DNA of 64,000 nucleotides, from NCBI GenBank assembly GCA_963746465.1, contig CAVVAY010000005.1, positions 434,001-498,000 on the forward strand, given 5' to 3'. The notes beneath the pieces are model-generated. The model was not told the origin of the DNA. It saw only the letters and a program-made list of their open reading frames with translations, and made no database searches. The position numbers and the translations under genes were made by a program. This document shows, piece after piece, positions 1 to 8,273 of the stretch. Positions within the stretch are counted from its first letter, which is position 1, and the number at the start of each line of letters is the position of its first letter. This stretch comes from CAVVAY01 sp963746465. Lineage in GTDB: Bacteria; Actinomycetota; Actinomycetes; JACCUZ01.

Positions 1-663
1 GGGGGTTCCGTGCGGGACCTCCGGCCAGGCCGAGATGCCGAGGACGGCCGGCCGGACGGCCTGCCAGACGTCGACGTAGGGATGGCCGAGGACCCGCACG
101 TGCGGTGACAGCACCTGCGCGGCCAGGCGGGACTCCTTGCTGCCGGGCACCAGGTGGTCGACCAGTACACCGAGGCGGCGGTCCGGTCCCGGAGCGAACG
201 CGCGCACGACGGCAGGAAGGTCGTCGATGCCGCCGAGGTGCTCCACCACGACACCCTCGACCCGCAGGTCGTCGCCCCACACCTTCTCGACGAGCTCGGC
301 ATCGTGCCGGCCCTCGACGTAGATGCGGCTGCCCTGCGCGACCCGGGCTCTGGCACCGTGCACCGCGACGGACCCCGAGGCGGTACGGCGGGGGGCCGGG
401 CTCGCGGCCACTGCCGGGCGCACCAGTGCGACCGGCGCTCCGTCGATCAGGAACCCCGGGCCGAGGGGGAACACCCGGTGCCGGCCGCGGCGGTCCTCGA
501 GGGTCACGGTCAGCCCGCCGGCCGTCTTCTCGCACCGGACGACCGCGCCGCAGAAGCCGGTCTCGGCGTCCTCGACGACCAGGCCACTGGACGCCTCGCG
601 TTCGGCCAGCGCGGGTCGGACCGACGGGCCGGCCGCCAGCACGTCGCCCCGGTACCTGTCCAC
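1..663 (-). CDS. DUF3097 family protein, 3' end cut by window edge
   Basis: The reading frame runs from a GTG at 663 to the window edge, giving 221 codons without a stop; the C-terminus is missing. The translation starts VDRYRGDVLA and later carries the stretch IYVEGRHDAELVEKVWGDD and a block with LVDHLVPGSKESR. Both are typical of the actinobacterial DUF3097 family, whose gene commonly sits beside hrcA. The acidic and His residues in the second half (EGRHD, DHLVPGSK) resemble a TOPRIM-like fold, but that is inference. It is transcribed divergently from hrcA. The biochemical function of the family is not established. Confidence 0.82.
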   Translation of the reverse strand, partial: MDRYRGDVLAAGPSVRPALAEREASSGLVVEDAETGFCGAVVRCEKTAGGLTVTLEDRRGRHRVFPLGPGFLIDGAPVALVRPAVAASPAPRRTASGSVAVHGARARVAQGSRIYVEGRHDAELVEKVWGDDLRVEGVVVEHLGGIDDLPAVVRAFAPGPDRRLGVLVDHLVPGSKESRLAAQVLSPHVRVLGHPYVDVWQAVRPAVLGISAWPEVPHGTP

Positions 664-722
664 CCGGCCAGCCTCTCGGCCCCGGCGCCGCCGCGCTCGT
701 AGGCGCGCCGGGCCGTCCGACG

Positions 723-754
723 TACACTTGGCACTCGGCTCACCGGAGTGCCAG
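723..754 (+). promoter_or_regulatory. CIRCE operator and -10 box for hrcA-dnaJ2
   Basis: TTGGCACTC (728-736), a 9-base spacer, then GAGTGCCAG (746-754) form an inverted repeat matching 8 of 9 arm positions. This is the CIRCE layout (TTAGCACTC-N9-GAGTGCTAA) bound by HrcA. A -10-like TACACT at 723-728 abuts and overlaps the left arm by one base, so HrcA bound here would block the promoter of its own gene. No clear -35 is visible. The site lies about 50 bases before the hrcA start. Confidence 0.88.
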
Positions 755-800
755 CCCGTCCGGGGGTGAGGCTGCCGGCGACCCGTCGAGGGAGGTGCGC

Positions 801-1820
801 GTGCTCGAGGACCGCAAGCTCGACGTGCTGCGCGCCATCGTCGAGGACTACGTCTCCACGCACGAACCGGTGGGCTCCAAGGCCCTCGTCGAGCGGCACA
901 ACCTGGGCGTCTCGCCGGCCACGATCCGCAACGACATGGCCGCGCTCGAGGACGAGGGGTACATCGCCCAGCCGCACACCAGCGCCGGCCGCATCCCCAC
1001 CGACAAGGGCTACCGGCTCTTCGTCGACCGGCTCTCGTCGGTCAAGCCGCTCTCGACGGCCGAGCGCCGGGCCATCCAGTCCTTCCTGGACGGCGCCCTG
1101 GACCTGGACGACATCGTGGCCCGGACCGTGCGGCTGCTGGCCACCCTCACCCGCCAGGTCGCGGTCGTGCAGTACCCCTCGCTGTCCCGCTCGAGCGTGC
1201 GCCACGTCGAGCTGGTGCCGCTGAGCACCAGCCGGCTGCTCGTCGTCCTCATCACGAGCACCGGCCGGGTCGAGCAGCGGGTCGTCGAGGCCGGCATCGA
1301 GGTGCCGGACACCCTGCTCGCCGAGCTTCGCGCCCAGCTCAACGCTGCGACCGTCGGCGTCCGGCTGCCCGACGCCGCCGGTCGGCTCGCCGACCTGCCG
1401 GAACGGTTCACCGAGGACCAGCGGGCCACGGTCTCTGGCGTCCTGTCCGCGCTGCTCGAGAGCCTGGTCGAGGAGCACGAGGACCGCGTGGTGCTCGGCG
1501 GCACCGCCAACCTGGCCCGGTTCGGCCCGGACTTCCCGCAGACGATCCACCCGGTGCTCGAGGCGCTCGAGGAGCAGATGGTCCTGCTGCGGCTGCTCGG
1601 CGAGGCCACCGACCCGTCGGTGCTGCAGGTGCGCATCGGCCACGAGAACCCGCACGAGGGGCTCACCAGCACGTCGGTCGTGAGCGTCGGCTACGGCGCC
1701 GAGGGCGAGATGCTCGCCAAGCTCGGCGTCCTCGGGCCGACCCGGATGGACTACCCCGGAACGATGGGAGCGGTACGCGCAGTGGCTCGGTACGTCGGAC
1801 GAATCGTGGGTGAGGCATAG
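801..1820 (+). CDS. hrcA: Heat-inducible transcription repressor HrcA
   Basis: HrcA represses class I heat-shock genes by binding CIRCE and is thought to sense free GroEL. The 339-residue product opens VLEDRKLDVLRAIVEDYV and has the N-terminal winged helix (SPATIRNDMAALEDEGYI near residues 40-57, then QPHTSAGRIPTDKGYRLFVD). The central and C-terminal GAF-like region follows. The GTG at 801 is chosen because a GGAGG lies just upstream (791-795) and homologues begin at this residue; the same frame extends further upstream but only through non-conserved sequence. The stop TAG (1818-1820) is immediately followed by the dnaJ2 start, so the two are almost certainly cotranscribed. A CIRCE site upstream implies autoregulation. 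Confidence 0.96.
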   Translation: MLEDRKLDVLRAIVEDYVSTHEPVGSKALVERHNLGVSPATIRNDMAALEDEGYIAQPHTSAGRIPTDKGYRLFVDRLSSVKPLSTAERRAIQSFLDGALDLDDIVARTVRLLATLTRQVAVVQYPSLSRSSVRHVELVPLSTSRLLVVLITSTGRVEQRVVEAGIEVPDTLLAELRAQLNAATVGVRLPDAAGRLADLPERFTEDQRATVSGVLSALLESLVEEHEDRVVLGGTANLARFGPDFPQTIHPVLEALEEQMVLLRLLGEATDPSVLQVRIGHENPHEGLTSTSVVSVGYGAEGEMLAKLGVLGPTRMDYPGTMGAVRAVARYVGRIVGEA

Positions 1821-2948
1821 GTGGCCGGCCAGCAGACCGACTTCTATGCGGTGCTCGGTGTCGCCCGCGACGCCTCTCCGGAGGAGATCAAGAAGGCGTA
1901 CCGCCGCCTCGCCCGCCAGCTGCACCCGGACGTGAACCCGGACGAGGAGGAGCGCTTCAAGGAGGTCACCAAGGCCTACGAGGTGCTCTCGGACCCGCAG
2001 AAGCGCGAGCTGCACGACCTCGGCGGCGACCCGTTCTCGACCGGCGGCGGCTTCGGGTCCGGGTTCGGGTTCTCCGACATCATGGACGCGTTCTTCGGTG
2101 CCGGCGGCGGCGCCACCCGTGGGCCGCGACCACGGCAGCGCCGCGGCCAGGACGCCCTGATCCGGGTCGACCTCGAGCTGGCCGACGCGACCTTCGGCGT
2201 GACCCGCGAGCTGCAGGTCGACACCGCCGTGACCTGCCCCACCTGCAACGGCGGCGGGGCTCGCCCCGGCACCTCACCGCGCACCTGCGACGTGTGCCGC
2301 GGCCGCGGCGAGGTGCAGCAGGTCACCCGCAGCTTCCTCGGACAGGTGATGACCTCGCGGCCGTGCGCGGCCTGCCAGGGGTTCGGCACCGTGATCCCTG
2401 ATCCGTGCCACGAGTGCGGGGGAGACGGCCGGGTCCGCAGCCGCCGGTCGCTCAAGGTCAAGATCCCGCCTGGCGTCGACACCGGCACCCGCATCCAGCT
2501 GACCGGCGAGGGCGAGGCGGGTCCCGGCGGGGGGCCGGCCGGCGACCTGTTCGTCGAGATCGTCGAACGTCCGCACCCGCTGTTCCGCCGGCAGGGTGAC
2601 GACCTGCACTGCACCGTGCAGGTGCCCATGACGGCTGCCGCGCTGGGGACGTCGGTCACCTTGGAGACCCTCGACGGCCCGCGCTCGGTCGAGCTGCGCG
2701 CCGGCGTCCAGTCCGGCCAGACCGAGGTGCTCGACGACCTCGGCGTCGCTCACCTGCGCTCAGACGGCCGCGGCGACCTCGTCGTGCACGTGGAGGTCCT
2801 GACGCCGACCCGGCTGGACCCCGAGCAGGAGGAGCTGCTGCGCAAGCTGGCTGCCCTGCGCGGCGAGGACGGCCCGGACGTCGGTCAGGTCACCGGCCAG
2901 CAGCAGAGCTTCTTCAACCGGCTCCGCGACGCGTTCAACCAACGCTGA
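1821..2948 (+). CDS. dnaJ: Chaperone protein DnaJ (second actinobacterial copy, DnaJ2 type)
   Basis: This Hsp40 co-chaperone stimulates DnaK ATPase and binds unfolded protein. Its 375 residues show a J domain with the HPD triad at residues 35-37 (HPDVNP), then a G/F-rich linker (GGGFGSGFGFSD). Four zinc-finger repeats follow: CPTCNGGG, CDVCRGRG, CAACQGFG and CHECGGDG. The C-terminal substrate-binding domains come last. The first repeat is slightly off the CxxCxGxG pattern but keeps both Cys. The GTG start directly abuts the hrcA stop with no spacer, implying translational coupling. The pairing with hrcA marks the DnaJ2 type rather than the copy in the dnaK operon. Confidence 0.96.
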   Translation: MAGQQTDFYAVLGVARDASPEEIKKAYRRLARQLHPDVNPDEEERFKEVTKAYEVLSDPQKRELHDLGGDPFSTGGGFGSGFGFSDIMDAFFGAGGGATRGPRPRQRRGQDALIRVDLELADATFGVTRELQVDTAVTCPTCNGGGARPGTSPRTCDVCRGRGEVQQVTRSFLGQVMTSRPCAACQGFGTVIPDPCHECGGDGRVRSRRSLKVKIPPGVDTGTRIQLTGEGEAGPGGGPAGDLFVEIVERPHPLFRRQGDDLHCTVQVPMTAAALGTSVTLETLDGPRSVELRAGVQSGQTEVLDDLGVAHLRSDGRGDLVVHVEVLTPTRLDPEQEELLRKLAALRGEDGPDVGQVTGQQQSFFNRLRDAFNQR

Positions 2949-2955
2949 GCCGACC

Positions 2956-3694
2956 GTGAGCCCGCCGGTGTTCGTGGTGCCCACGGGGGCTCTGGTCGTC
3001 GGTCGGGTGACCGTCGACGGTGCCGAGGGCCGGCATGCCGCCACCGTGGTGCGGCTACGGGTCGGCGAGGACGTCGAGCTGGTCGACGGGCGCGGGCGCC
3101 GGGCCGCCGGCGCGGTGGCGGCGGTGCAGGGCAAGGACCGGGTCGACGTCGACGTGGCCTCGGTTGCGCACGAGCCGGCGCCGGCACCACGGTTGGTGGT
3201 GGTCCAGGCCCTGCCCAAGGGCGACCGCGGTGAGGTCGCCGTCGAGACGATGACCGAGGCCGGTGTCGACGAGATCGTCCCGTGGGCCGCATCCCGGTGC
3301 GTCACCCGGTGGCGCGAGGGACGTGGTGAGAAGGCGTTGGCCCGCTGGCGTACGACGGCGCAGGCGGCCGCCAAGCAGTCCCGCCGGGCCAGGTTCCCTG
3401 TGGTCAGCGAGCTGGTGGGCACCCTCGACGTGGTCGACCGACTGCGACGGGCTGCCGCCGGCGTCGTCCTGCACGAGGAGGCCGCGGCCTCGCTCGGGGA
3501 CTTCCAGCCGCCGTCGACCGGCGACGTGGTGCTGGTCGTCGGGTCCCGAAGGCGGCCTGAGCGACGAGGAGCTGGCCGTCCTGGTCGAGGCCGCCGGCAC
3601 GTCGTACCGCCTCGGCCCGACCGTGCTGCGCACCTCGACCGCCGGCACCGTCGCGCTGTCGGCTGTGCTCTCCCGCACCGCGCGCTGGCGTTGA
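2956..3694 (+). pseudogene. rsmE: 16S rRNA (uracil-1498-N3)-methyltransferase RsmE, +1 frameshift
   Basis: RsmE methylates U1498 of 16S rRNA in the decoding site. From GTG 2956 the frame gives the PUA-like N-domain and the SPOUT start (VQALPKGDRGEVAVETMTEA, then AAKQSRRARFPVV). At 3541-3543 the reading frame is lost in a GGG run exactly where the SAM-binding GPEGGLSDEEL motif should begin. That motif and the C-terminus (LGPTVLRTSTAGTVALSAV) continue one frame over, to a TGA at 3692-3694. Removing one G restores a 245-residue protein of normal family length. It is 7 bases downstream of dnaJ2. Loss of one base in sequencing or a recent inactivation are both possible; I favour sequencing error because three other genes here show the same kind of change. 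Confidence 0.88.
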
Positions 3695-3707
3695 GCGCAG
3701 TCGACGG

Positions 3708-4751
3708 CTACTCGACGGTGAAGGTCTTGGTGTCGACGTTCAACCGCGAACCGTCCTCGGCGGAGAACTCGAAGGCCCGCATCTCGTACGTCCCGGGGTC
3801 CAGGCTGACCGTGTCGGTGAAGACCCCGAACTCGCCCATGGATCCGCCGTCGGTGAACCCCTCGGCGACCTTCTCGTCTCCGCGGTAGACCTCCCAGTTC
3901 ACCGTCGCCTCGAACGCCGTGCCGTAGCCGGTGATCGTCACCGGCGAGGACACCGTCGCACCCTCGGTGGGGCCGAGCAGCCAGATCAGTCCCTGGACGT
4001 CGACCATCGGTGCCCGCGCGACCGGCTGCGACCAGTCGCTGTGCCCGGACGCCGGTGTCTTGCCGTTCACGAGCAGCCTGACCTTCTTCACCGACTTGTC
4101 GTTGGCCGTCACGGTGTAGACGACCTGCTGCACGGCGACCGTCTCGGCTTCGGCGCCGACGCGCGGGAAGGCGGACAGGTCGACCGTGTACGTGTCGCCC
4201 GACTTCGTGGCGCCGAGCAGCTCAGTGCCCTCCGGCCACGGTGACGAGTAGTCGGGGTCGATCGGCGGCTCGGCGAGCAGGGTCGACACGGCGGCGGTCA
4301 CCGGGTCGGAGCCGGGGTTGGGTCGGACCTCGCGGTACAGGCGCGGGGACTTGTCGTCGTCCATCACGTAGTAGACGTAGACGTCGCCCTCGATCGGGAT
4401 CGCCGTCGACGACTCGGACGGGGACTCGGTCGCCTCGGACGACCCGGACGACTCGCTGCTTGCCGACTCGCTGGGGCTGTCCGACGGTCCCGCCACCACG
4501 TTGCCCGGATCGTCGTCCCCACCGAGGAACGCGACGCCGGCGCCGACGGCCACCCCGAGCACCACGGCTGCCGCCACGGCGAGCGCCCCGGGGTGTTGCC
4601 ACCACGGCCGGTCGGCGTGCGAGATGCCGTCGCGGATCTGCTGCAGTCCGTCGTCCGAGGGCTGGACCATCGAGGCCTCCGAGCTCAGGGCGTCGCGCAG
4701 CCGCGCCGCCAGCGGGTCCTGGGGGTCGTCGCCAGGGAAGTGGGTCGTCAC
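3708..4751 (-). CDS. Membrane protein with GerMN and Gmad2 domains, possible sigma-factor partner
   Basis: The 347-residue product starts at a GTG whose bases overlap the stop of the sigma-factor gene. Residues 1 to about 52 are polar and presumably cytoplasmic. One membrane segment follows (ALAVAAAVVLGVAVGAGVAF), then a Ser-rich spacer (SESASSESSGSSEATES). Next is a GerMN domain (VYVYYVMDDDKSPRLYREV onward) and a C-terminal Gmad2 immunoglobulin-like domain (GPTEGATVSSPVTITGYG onward). GerMN/Gmad2 are named from spore germination proteins but occur on the surface of non-sporulating bacteria. The short cytoplasmic head, single membrane pass and coupled translation with an ECF sigma factor suggest an anti-sigma or signal-sensing partner. 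No zinc anti-sigma motif (HxxxCxxC) is visible, so this is inference. Confidence 0.82.
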   Translation of the reverse strand: MTTHFPGDDPQDPLAARLRDALSSEASMVQPSDDGLQQIRDGISHADRPWWQHPGALAVAAAVVLGVAVGAGVAFLGGDDDPGNVVAGPSDSPSESASSESSGSSEATESPSESSTAIPIEGDVYVYYVMDDDKSPRLYREVRPNPGSDPVTAAVSTLLAEPPIDPDYSSPWPEGTELLGATKSGDTYTVDLSAFPRVGAEAETVAVQQVVYTVTANDKSVKKVRLLVNGKTPASGHSDWSQPVARAPMVDVQGLIWLLGPTEGATVSSPVTITGYGTAFEATVNWEVYRGDEKVAEGFTDGGSMGEFGVFTDTVSLDPGTYEMRAFEFSAEDGSRLNVDTKTFTVE

Positions 4752-5266
4752 CGGGACGCCTCCAGTGCAGTGCGCAGGGCGGCCATGCCGCGGGAGGCAT
4801 GGCTCTTCACGGCGCCGCGGCTGATGCCGAGCGCGTCGGCGATGTCGGCCTCGGAGAGGTCGACGTAGTAGCGGAGCACGAGCACCTCGCGCTGACGGAC
4901 CGGCAGGCTGCGCAGCGCGGTCAGCACCTCGGCGTGCTCCAGGGCGAGCATCGCGCCGTGCTCGGCGCTGGCCGCGTCGGGCATCGGCGCCGGGGCGTGC
5001 CGCTGGGCCACGCCGCGGTGCCGCAGGGCCGAGCGGGCGCCGTTGACCACCGAGCGGCGCAGGTAAGCCAGCGCACGGTCGGGGTCGTCCAGCCGGCGCC
5101 ATGCGCCGTGCATCGCGACGAAGGCGTCCTGCACGACCTCCTCGGCGGTGGCCGTCTCGCGCAGGAGCAGCGCGGCCAGGCGCACCAGGCCGCGGTAATG
5201 CGCCGCGTACAGGTGGGTCACCGCGTCGTCGGCGCCCCATGCCTGCACGGGTGCGGCACTGCTCAT
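4748..5266 (-). CDS. ECF RNA polymerase sigma factor, SigE family
   Basis: This 172-residue sigma-70-family factor has region 2 near residues 19-85 (LYAAHYRGLVRLAALLLRET, AEEVVQDAFVAMHGAW). Region 4 lies near 118-167 (LPVRQREVLVLRYYVDLSE, IADALGISRGAVKSHASRG). The linker is short and there is no region 3, as in the extracytoplasmic-function group. The ATG at 5266 is preceded by a GAGGGG ribosome-binding site. Its stop overlaps the start of the GerMN/Gmad2 membrane protein downstream, so the two form an operon. The divergent HIT gene begins 167 bases away. Target promoters cannot be told from the sequence. Confidence 0.93.
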   Translation of the reverse strand: MSSAAPVQAWGADDAVTHLYAAHYRGLVRLAALLLRETATAEEVVQDAFVAMHGAWRRLDDPDRALAYLRRSVVNGARSALRHRGVAQRHAPAPMPDAASAEHGAMLALEHAEVLTALRSLPVRQREVLVLRYYVDLSEADIADALGISRGAVKSHASRGMAALRTALEASR

Positions 5267-5419
5267 GGTTCCCCTCGCCGTCACGCGTGCCGGCGGTGCC
5301 GCCGCTGCCAGAAGTCGAGCCACACGCCTACGACGTGCAGCGCTCCCGTCCGGTTTACACGGTGGGGCGGCCCGATCGGCAGACCGACGCGCGGCGGGAA
5401 CCCCGGTAACAAGCCTCGC

Positions 5420-5425
5420 TAAGGT
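5420..5425 (+). promoter_or_regulatory. -10 box of a leaderless promoter for the HIT gene
   Basis: TAAGGT at 5420-5425 lies 7 bases before the ATG at 5433. With the usual distance from -10 to the transcription start, the mRNA would begin at or next to the start codon. No ribosome-binding site is visible, consistent with leaderless translation. The rest of the divergent region 5267-5419 shows no other feature I can support. Confidence 0.6.
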
Positions 5426-5432
5426 TCCCGAC

Positions 5433-5774
5433 ATGTCTGAGGACTGCCTGTTCTGCAAGGTGGTGGCCGGGGAGGTCCCCGCCGCCATCGTCCACCGCGG
5501 CGACACGGTGCTCGCCTTCCGCGACATCAATCCGCAGGCGCCCACGCACGTGCTCGTGGTGCCGGTGGGTCACCACGTCGACGTCGCGGCGCTGGCCGCC
5601 GCCGACCCGGCCGCGCTTGCCGAGCTGGTCGCCCTCGGCCGGCAGGTGGCGACCGCCGAGGGGCACGACGACTACCGGCTGGTGTTCAACACCGGGGCGC
5701 AGGCCGGCCAGTCGGTGTTCCACGTGCACGGGCACGTGCTGGCCGGCCGCGACCTCAGCTGGCCGCCCGGGTGA
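5433..5774 (+). CDS. HIT family (histidine triad) nucleotide-binding protein
   Basis: HIT proteins hydrolyse nucleoside phosphoramidates and related adenylates. The 113-residue product has the HINT architecture: an N-terminal CLFCKVVAGEVPA segment, with two Cys as in zinc-binding HINTs, then VLAFRDINPQAPTHVLVVP. The catalytic triad is FHVHGHVL near the C-terminus (His-x-His-x-His). The ATG at 5433 fits family N-termini (MSEDCLFCK) and lies 7 bases behind a -10 box. The stop overlaps the GTG of the downstream serine hydrolase, so the two are likely cotranscribed. Length is normal for the family. Confidence 0.95.
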   Translation: MSEDCLFCKVVAGEVPAAIVHRGDTVLAFRDINPQAPTHVLVVPVGHHVDVAALAAADPAALAELVALGRQVATAEGHDDYRLVFNTGAQAGQSVFHVHGHVLAGRDLSWPPG

Positions 5775-7111
5775 GCCGGCCGCTGCCCGAGGCCACCGTC
5801 GCCCGGCTGGACCGGTCGTTGGCCGGCAAGCAGGCCGAGTGGCGGTCGGCAGGTCTCGCCGCCGCCGTGGTCCGCCACGGACAGCCGGTCTGGCTCGGCC
5901 TCGTCGGCACCACCGATGCCGCCGACCTCCAGGCCCGGCCGACGGCCGACACCCAGTTCCGGATCGGCTCGATCACCAAGACGTTCACTGCCGTGCTCGT
6001 CCTGCAGGCCCGCGACGACGGCTTGCTCGACCTCGACGACCGGCTGGACCGGCACCTGCCCGGCAGCCCGCACGGCGACCTCACGATCCGGCGGATGCTC
6101 GCGCACCGGTCCGGGCTTCAGCGCGAGCCCGTCGGCGAGGTGTGGGAGAAGCCGGAGGGACCATCCCGGGACGAGCTGCTCGCCGGGCTCGCCGACGCCG
6201 AGGCGGTACTCGCGCCGGCGGACCGGCACCACTACTCCAACCTGGCGTACGCGCTGCTCGGTGAGGTGGTCGCCCGGCTCCGCGGCCAGTCCTGGGAGGA
6301 CGCGCTGCGCGCGCGGGTGCTGGAGCCGCTGGGCATGGCACGGACGACTTCGCGCCGTACGTCGCCGTACGCCGAGGGCTACCTGACCGATCCGTACGCC
6401 GACCGGCTGCTCGCCGAGCCGGAGTTCCCTGGCAACGCGTTCGCGCCGGCCGCGGAGCTGTGGTCGACCGTCGACGACCTGGGTCGGTGGGCCGCGTTCA
6501 TCGCCGAGCCGGACGCCGCGGTGCTCTCGCCGGACACGGTCGAGGAGATGTGCCACCCCCAGGTGATGTACGACCTGGACGGCTGGACCCTGGCCTGGGG
6601 GCTGGGTTTCATGCTGCACCGGCGGGGCGAGCGGGTGCTGGTGGGCCACGACGGAGCCATGCCGGGCTTCCTCGCGGGGCTGGCCGTCCGGCGCAAGGAG
6701 AAGGTCGGGGCCCTGGTGCTGGCCAACACCTCCGCCGCCGCTGATCCCGGCGGGCTGGCCGTCGACCTCGTCCTGCGAGTGGTCGACGAGGACCCCGACG
6801 CCGCGCCGAGCTGGCAGCCCGGGCCGCCGGTGCCGCCGCAGGTCGAGGAGCTGCTGGGGCAGTGGTGGTCCGAGGGCACCGCCTACGCCTTCTCGGCGCG
6901 GGCGGGGCGCCTGGAGATCAAGGCGGTCGACGCCCCGCCGACGGCCGACCCGGCAGTGCTCGTCGAGGAGGGTGCCGACCGGTTCCGGGTGGTGTCCGGC
7001 CGGGCGCAGGGCGAGCTGTTGCGCGTCGTACGCCGGGACGACGGCACCGTCGACCGCCTGTACTGGGCCACCTACCCGGTCACCCGCGAGCCGCGCGTCT
7101 TCGGCACCTGA
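5771..7111 (+). CDS. Serine hydrolase, beta-lactamase/class C-like family
   Basis: This 446-residue protein belongs to the penicillin-binding/beta-lactamase fold family (PF00144). The active-site SxxK is visible as SITKTFTAV near residues 68-75, and the second motif YxN appears as HYSNLAYALL near residue 158. The C-terminal region includes VLVGHDGAMPGFLAG, where a His-Asp-Gly replaces the usual KTG element, as in many esterase/peptidase members. No signal peptide is evident, so it may be cytoplasmic. The start GTG overlaps the HIT stop by four bases. The extra about 100-residue C-terminal domain is common in actinobacterial members. The physiological substrate is unknown. Confidence 0.88.
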   Translation: MSRPLPEATVARLDRSLAGKQAEWRSAGLAAAVVRHGQPVWLGLVGTTDAADLQARPTADTQFRIGSITKTFTAVLVLQARDDGLLDLDDRLDRHLPGSPHGDLTIRRMLAHRSGLQREPVGEVWEKPEGPSRDELLAGLADAEAVLAPADRHHYSNLAYALLGEVVARLRGQSWEDALRARVLEPLGMARTTSRRTSPYAEGYLTDPYADRLLAEPEFPGNAFAPAAELWSTVDDLGRWAAFIAEPDAAVLSPDTVEEMCHPQVMYDLDGWTLAWGLGFMLHRRGERVLVGHDGAMPGFLAGLAVRRKEKVGALVLANTSAAADPGGLAVDLVLRVVDEDPDAAPSWQPGPPVPPQVEELLGQWWSEGTAYAFSARAGRLEIKAVDAPPTADPAVLVEEGADRFRVVSGRAQGELLRVVRRDDGTVDRLYWATYPVTREPRVFGT

Positions 7112-7166
7112 CCGGCCTGCCGCGGCCGGGCCGCGCCTGCGCTGGGCCGGTGCCCGACCGATCGCC

Positions 7167-7172
7167 TAGCAT
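7167..7172 (+). promoter_or_regulatory. Possible -10 box for the phoH-ybeY operon
   Basis: TAGCAT at 7167-7172 matches the TANNNT pattern. If used, it predicts a transcript starting near 7179 with a leader of about 65 bases before the preferred phoH ATG at 7247. No convincing -35 is seen. The 7112-7246 gap holds nothing else I can support. Confidence 0.4.
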
Positions 7173-7246
7173 GGTCGCCCCAGCGGGTGCAGCGGACGCA
7201 CCCGCCGAGACGGAAGCAGGGCGATCAGGCCGATCCCGGCCGGACC

Positions 7247-8269
7247 ATGACCGAGTCACCCCAGACCCGGACGACTGTCGTCGTCCCCGCCAGCCAGCCG
7301 ATGGTGGCCGTGCTCGGTGCGCGGGACGAGCTCCTGCGGGTCGTCGAGCAGGCCTTCCCGACCACCGACATCTCGGTGCGCGGCAACGAGATCACCGTTG
7401 CCGGCCCGCCCGGCGAGGTCGCGCTCGTCGAGCGGTTCTACGACGAGCTGGTGACCGTGCTGCGCACCGGCCAGGGCGTCACCGCCGAGGCGGTCGAGCG
7501 GATGGTGGCCATGCTGCGGTCCGAGACGGGTGAGGGGCCGGCCGAGGTGCTGACCCTCAACATCCTGTCCAACCGCGGCCGCACCATCAGGCCGAAGACG
7601 CTCAACCAGAAGCGCTACGTCGACGCCATCGACCGCAACACGATCACCTTCGGCATCGGGCCCGCCGGCACCGGAAAGACCTACCTCGCCGTGGCCAAGG
7701 CCGTCCAGGCACTGCAGGCCAAGCAGGTCAACCGGATCATCCTGACCCGGCCGGCGGTCGAGGCGGGGGAGCGGCTGGGCTTCCTGCCCGGCACCCTCTA
7801 CGAGAAGATCGACCCCTACCTGCGGCCGCTGTACGACGCGCTGCACGACATGATCGACCCCGAGTCGATCCCGCGGCTGATGACCGCCGGCACCATCGAG
7901 GTCGCACCCCTCGCCTACATGCGGGGACGTTCGTTGAACGATGCCTTCATCATCCTGGACGAGGCGCAGAACACCTCGCCGGAGCAGATGAAGATGTTCC
8001 TCACCCGCCTCGGCTTCGGCTCGAAGATGGTGGTCACCGGCGACGTCACCCAGGTCGACCTGCCCGGCGGCACCGTCAGCGGGTTGCGGATCGTGCAGGA
8101 GATCCTGGACAACACCCAGGACGTCGAGTTCTGCCGCCTCTCAGCTCAGGACGTGGTGCGGCACCGGCTGGTCAGCGACATCGTCGAGGCCTACGGCCGC
8201 TGGGACGAGGTCCAGCAGGACGCCGGCGCGCGCCGCAGCCAGGGCGGCTCGAACCGTCGTCGGCGGTGA
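7247..8269 (+). CDS. PhoH family ATPase (PhoH-like/YbeZ)
   Basis: PhoH-like (YbeZ) proteins are RecA-fold ATPases, usually encoded with YbeY and linked to RNA processing. This one has 340 residues from ATG 7247. A Walker A motif GPAGTGKT sits at residues 138-145, a Walker B FIILDEAQN lies about 90 residues later, and the family block VVTGDVTQVDLP follows. The N-terminal KH-like region precedes the ATPase core. In-frame GTG 7187 would add 20 basic residues with no similarity I recognise, so the ATG is preferred, although its ribosome-binding site is weak. ybeY begins 4 bases downstream, the usual partnership. Confidence 0.93.
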   Translation: MTESPQTRTTVVVPASQPMVAVLGARDELLRVVEQAFPTTDISVRGNEITVAGPPGEVALVERFYDELVTVLRTGQGVTAEAVERMVAMLRSETGEGPAEVLTLNILSNRGRTIRPKTLNQKRYVDAIDRNTITFGIGPAGTGKTYLAVAKAVQALQAKQVNRIILTRPAVEAGERLGFLPGTLYEKIDPYLRPLYDALHDMIDPESIPRLMTAGTIEVAPLAYMRGRSLNDAFIILDEAQNTSPEQMKMFLTRLGFGSKMVVTGDVTQVDLPGGTVSGLRIVQEILDNTQDVEFCRLSAQDVVRHRLVSDIVEAYGRWDEVQQDAGARRSQGGSNRRRR

Positions 8270-8273
8270 CGCC

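Noticed and set aside
105..800. Long open frame upstream of and joined to hrcA
   Set aside because: It is an in-frame extension through the complement of the DUF3097 gene; it is Arg/Pro-rich, contains no conserved residues and has the CIRCE operator inside it.
510..2015. Long minus-strand open frame opposite hrcA
   Set aside because: Antisense shadow of hrcA; composition follows the third-position G+C bias and shows no motif.
3695..3888. Single-frame version of rsmE extending to 3888
   Set aside because: After the GGG at 3541 this frame loses the SPOUT methyltransferase signature, while the alternative frame keeps it and stops at a normal length.
4752..5240. Reading the GerMN/Gmad2 protein from a start upstream inside the sigma-factor gene
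   Set aside because: The extension overlaps the sigma factor in another frame and has no domain; the overlapping GTG at 4751 is a better start.
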